Part shown: one piece after another, positions 61,074 to 64,000 of the stretch | Numbering within the stretch: position 1 is the stretch's first letter | Layout: each line of letters begins with the position of its first letter | Assembly: GCA_006538405.1 (NCBI GenBank) | Contig: BJKQ01000011.1 | Span: 266,001 to 330,000 of the forward strand | Reading direction: 5' to 3' | Length of the DNA stretch: 64,000 bases | From: Hansfordia pulvinata | Lineage: Eukaryota; Ascomycota; Sordariomycetes; Xylariales | Translations under genes and position numbers: made by a program | The notes under the pieces: model-generated | Seen by the model: the letters and a program-made list of their open reading frames with translations, nothing else | The model's database searches: none | What the model was told of the DNA's origin: nothing

Positions 61074-64000
61074 CTTGGGTGGTGTGTGGTGTAAGGCGAG
61101 GTCGTCTTACGATGACCTCCAGTCGTCCGTCGGGCGGTGTCGGTCGGTTTGATCGTTTGTTCCTAGGTGTAGGGATTCGTGAGGATCGAGTCGGGGGGCG
61201 GTAACTTTAAAGCAGCATACAGGTTGTGCTGCTACAAAGATCGAGACAGGATGTGTAGTGGCTTTTACACGAGGGTGTTGGCGGCCAAGAGTTCACGAAA
61301 GATCAAACCGAAAGACAGGGCGAGGCGGACGACTGGAGTGGAGAGAGTGGTTGCCGATAGCAGCATATTTGGGCAATGTGCAGTCTTTTGGCGAGACTAG
61401 CAGAAGGGCGCGACGGGCAGGTAGAGCAGCTAGATATCCATCAAGCTGACTCTGACCGTACCACTGGAGTCACAGGTGAGGGTTGACAAGGTGGGTGAGT
61501 CGAGCACGAGGCTGTGTGGAGGGTGGAGGTGTTCGAGTGCGTTGTCGTCGAGTTCCGGTCGACGACGTCGACGTCGAGGTCAGGTCAGGCTGTCGGGATG
61601 AGTGGAGAGGCGTGATGATGGCGTGTTGCTGCTGGCCGGTGGTGTGCAGAGGGCAACAGGCGACGACGACAACAACAACAGCTCACTCGCTCATGCAAGC
61701 CAGTCGGCAGGGTGCAGTGGGCGAGTAAGGAACGGGAAGGGAGGGGCCCTTATTTAAGAGAGGGCATGGGAGGAAGGATGGCGAGACAGGCCACGGACAC
61801 ACGTACTGCTGCGGCGAGGGTGACAGGCAGGCAGGCAGACGGCAGGCGTGGTGGGGGGAGGGAGAGAAGGGCCGGGTCGGGAGGTGGAAGGGGAGTCGAA
61901 GGCGAAGGGGCCCTACTGACCTAAGCCTCAGGCAGACACGGCCGTGGTGGACGAGAGTGACTAACTCGAGGCTTGGAGGGTGGGTGACTGGGCGGGTGGG
62001 TGAGTGGGCAGGCCAGCGGGTGAGTGATATCCACCGTCGAGGGTGGGTGGTGTGAGAGAAGAGGAAGACGTCAAGAACAGGCAAAGGACGTGGGCCCCGT
62101 CGAGTCGAGGGCAGAGGAAAAGGCACGGCGAAGAGGACAGGATGGTACCTATCCGTTCCGCTCGTCGTGCCGTACTGGTCGTGGTGGTGGGTGGGGCTTC
62201 TGGATGGATGGAGACGGAGACGACGGGGATAGGACGGGGATGGGGGGCGAAGTGAAGGGGGAGGGAGAAGGGGGAGGCAGGTGGCAGGGTACCACGACGA
62301 AGACAGCCGGATAGGATGGGCTGGGATGGGCTGGGATGTGGATGGGATGATGAGTCGTCGTGAGTCGCGTGGTTGGACCCGATCAGCCAACGAGAGCGTC
62401 GAGCGACCGGGCCGGCAGTAGCGATGAGTGGAGACAGCGCTGCTGGCCTTGAGTTCGTCTTGTTGCCGCTACCTCGGCCGCCTCCACATTCAGCTATCTA
62501 ATCGAAGTCTCGAGTACGAGCACCACCAAGCTCGTGCACTACATGTACAGCAGAGGTATCTTTCTTTCCACCTCTCTTCATGTTTCCAGACGAGGAGCTT
62601 TGCCAGTCTTTGTCTCGTCACTCTACTACAAACCCAAGGTCTTGCTTGAGCTGACTATATGGGTTCTAGGGGAAAGAAACAAGCTGACAGCGATGAGGGC
62701 GAGGCGAGAGCGGCGGCGGCGGCGACGGTCGGGTGGTGGTGGTGGTGGTGGTGGTGGTGGTGAGCGCCGACAGAACCACGGACTGTGCCACTTCGCAAAG
62801 ACCCAGCGAATACCTACCCAAGCTGACCAGATACTCGTAGGCGATGACTCTGGGTTCTCCGCTCACAGTGCTTTACCTGGCCTTCTTTCTGTCCCTCTTC
62901 CTCCTCCTCCGCAGCACCTACGCGCAGCAGCAGCGCAGGCGGCGCAGGCGGACGGACAGGCTGGGGCCGGGACAAGGAAATGGGGCTTGGCCGGGAGGTG
63001 GGTGGCAAAGACTACCCGATCATTGCCCTGTAAGCCACTCTATTCCGTAAGTGGCTCCGGCTGGCCCTGGTTGCGACGCTTTTGGGGGTGGGACGTGCTC
63101 GACTAGGAGGATTCTGGAGCCGCCAAGCCCAGAGGCTTCACGGCGTAGCGTGGCGTTTGGCTCTGTCTGATGACTCCCTCGCACCACTCACAGATTGGCG
63201 CCTGATCGATGAGTCGTCCGTCGTCCCTCGGCTGCTCGTCTTCTCCTTGGGCTGCCGCCGCCGTGCACGGTACGAGAGAAGCCCCGCGGCGGCGGAGGCG
63301 GAGTCAACGGTCATCAGCGTGTGCCAGGTACAAGTCCACACCCGCTCACTCACACAAAGGTTTGACGGACGGCGAATCCGGCTGGCTGCCTCTTGCTGAT
63401 CTCTTACCGCTTCGCGCTTCTGTGATACCATCAAGCGACGCAGAGGAGGACAGACGGCAAATTCGAAATCCAGATCCCGCCCGGTGCCTGCTGAGGAACG
63501 CACAGTAGGTGGTCTCGAAACACTAGACAAACGCAACCAGCCAGACTCTCGGGCAAGACTCGGCGACAACGACAAGACAGGCCACACGTGAGGCGCTGGG
63601 AGCCAGTTGACAGATCTTTCGCAGTGACTCAAAAAGGCCCCGTCGGCGGCAAAGTGCCACTGTGTGCAGATGAATGACAGAGGCGGGCAGGCGAGGAAAG
63701 AACGGCGATAGGGAGGGCCAGTGCACTACGAGTGGCGCGTCGCAGGTCATTCTCCTTTGTTGGTCTTGGCCCGACAAAGAGGCGAAATATGGCAAGAGGC
63801 AAAATTCGTGTCTTGCCTCTGCTGAAAGCCCCTGATCGGTCCCCCCTATTCTGGTCGGCTGATTTCATCGATTGACTCTTTTGACCGGTGCTGGTTGGCG
63901 TGCCCGCTTCCGGAGGTGCGGTTGAACGCCATGGAGATCACAAAGTGACTCCAAGGCATAGCGACCTGATCAATACGAGTAACGGTCAAGGTTCGAAAGC
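61074..64000. other. Cyclin leader/promoter and right flank
   Basis: The minus strand upstream of the cyclin is strongly pyrimidine-rich over more than 1 kb (61.5-62.4 kb), giving long Pro/Ser/Leu open frames that look like leader or promoter rather than protein. A GGT run lies at 62732-62762. Octamer copies occur at 62832-62839 and 63974-63981. No gene is supported up to the window edge. Confidence 0.5.
62732..62762 (+). repeat. (GGT)n microsatellite
   Basis: About ten GGT/GTG triplets, preceded by a short CGG run. Non-coding. Confidence 0.9.

Noticed and set aside
61683..62390. Minus-strand 235-codon Pro/Ser/Leu-rich open frame
   Set aside because: Pyrimidine-rich leader or promoter of the cyclin gene; composition follows the base bias, not a protein.
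1..64000. CRISPR arrays, rRNA, transposons or a biosynthetic cluster
   Set aside because: No spaced repeats, transposase or reverse-transcriptase motifs, long terminal repeats or clustered biosynthetic enzymes were found.

Overview
The window is nuclear DNA from a filamentous ascomycete, most likely a Sordariomycete. Genes carry short introns (about 45-140 nt) with GTRNGT donors, CTRAC branch points and YAG acceptors. The gene set fits: a fungal rhodopsin-fold (PTH11/SAT4-like) membrane protein, IPI1, a Pho85-type cyclin, a DNF-type flippase and an intron-containing tRNA-Phe. Sixteen protein-coding models (one weak) and one tRNA gene are supported. All exon boundaries were read by eye from splice signals and frame continuity.

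Layout, left to right: a gene-free leader (1-4202); a DNF1/2-type P4-ATPase (+); a long secreted Cys-rich repeat protein with a charged tail (-); a small secreted protein made of two duplicated exons (+); an MSC7-type membrane-anchored aldehyde dehydrogenase (+), convergent with an MRS2-type mitochondrial Mg2+ channel (-); an F-box-like protein (+); an unrecognised 939-residue protein (-); a weak 131-residue model (-); a gene-poor stretch (31.7-36.9 kb); a roadblock/LC7 dynein light chain (-) divergent from IPI1 (+); tRNA-Phe(GAA); a secreted M35-fold protein that appears to have lost its zinc site (-); a gene-poor, motif-rich stretch (41.5-44.4 kb); the rhodopsin-like protein (+), convergent with a secreted unknown (-); a DEAD-box helicase (-); a small secreted double-psi beta-barrel protein (-); and a Pho85-type cyclin (-) with a long pyrimidine-rich leader running to the right edge.

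There is no gene cluster or mobile element. The genes are mostly housekeeping (membrane lipid asymmetry, Mg2+ uptake, ribosome biogenesis, RNA unwinding, CDK regulation, dynein cargo binding), interleaved with five predicted secreted proteins and one surface receptor-like protein, a mix common in fungi that interact with hosts or substrates.

Two signals cut across the annotation. First, four otherwise well-conserved genes contain nine apparent frame breaks, each equal to one missing base and most at short homopolymers; this looks like a consensus-sequence artefact rather than gene death. Second, the octamer TACGAGTA/TACTCGTA occurs about 20 times, roughly ten times chance, only outside genes, and is concentrated at 42.6-43.7 kb. 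The most novel proteins are the roughly 30-repeat Cys-rich protein with four W-x-TEELR motifs, the exon-duplicated small secreted protein, and the putative pseudo-protease.
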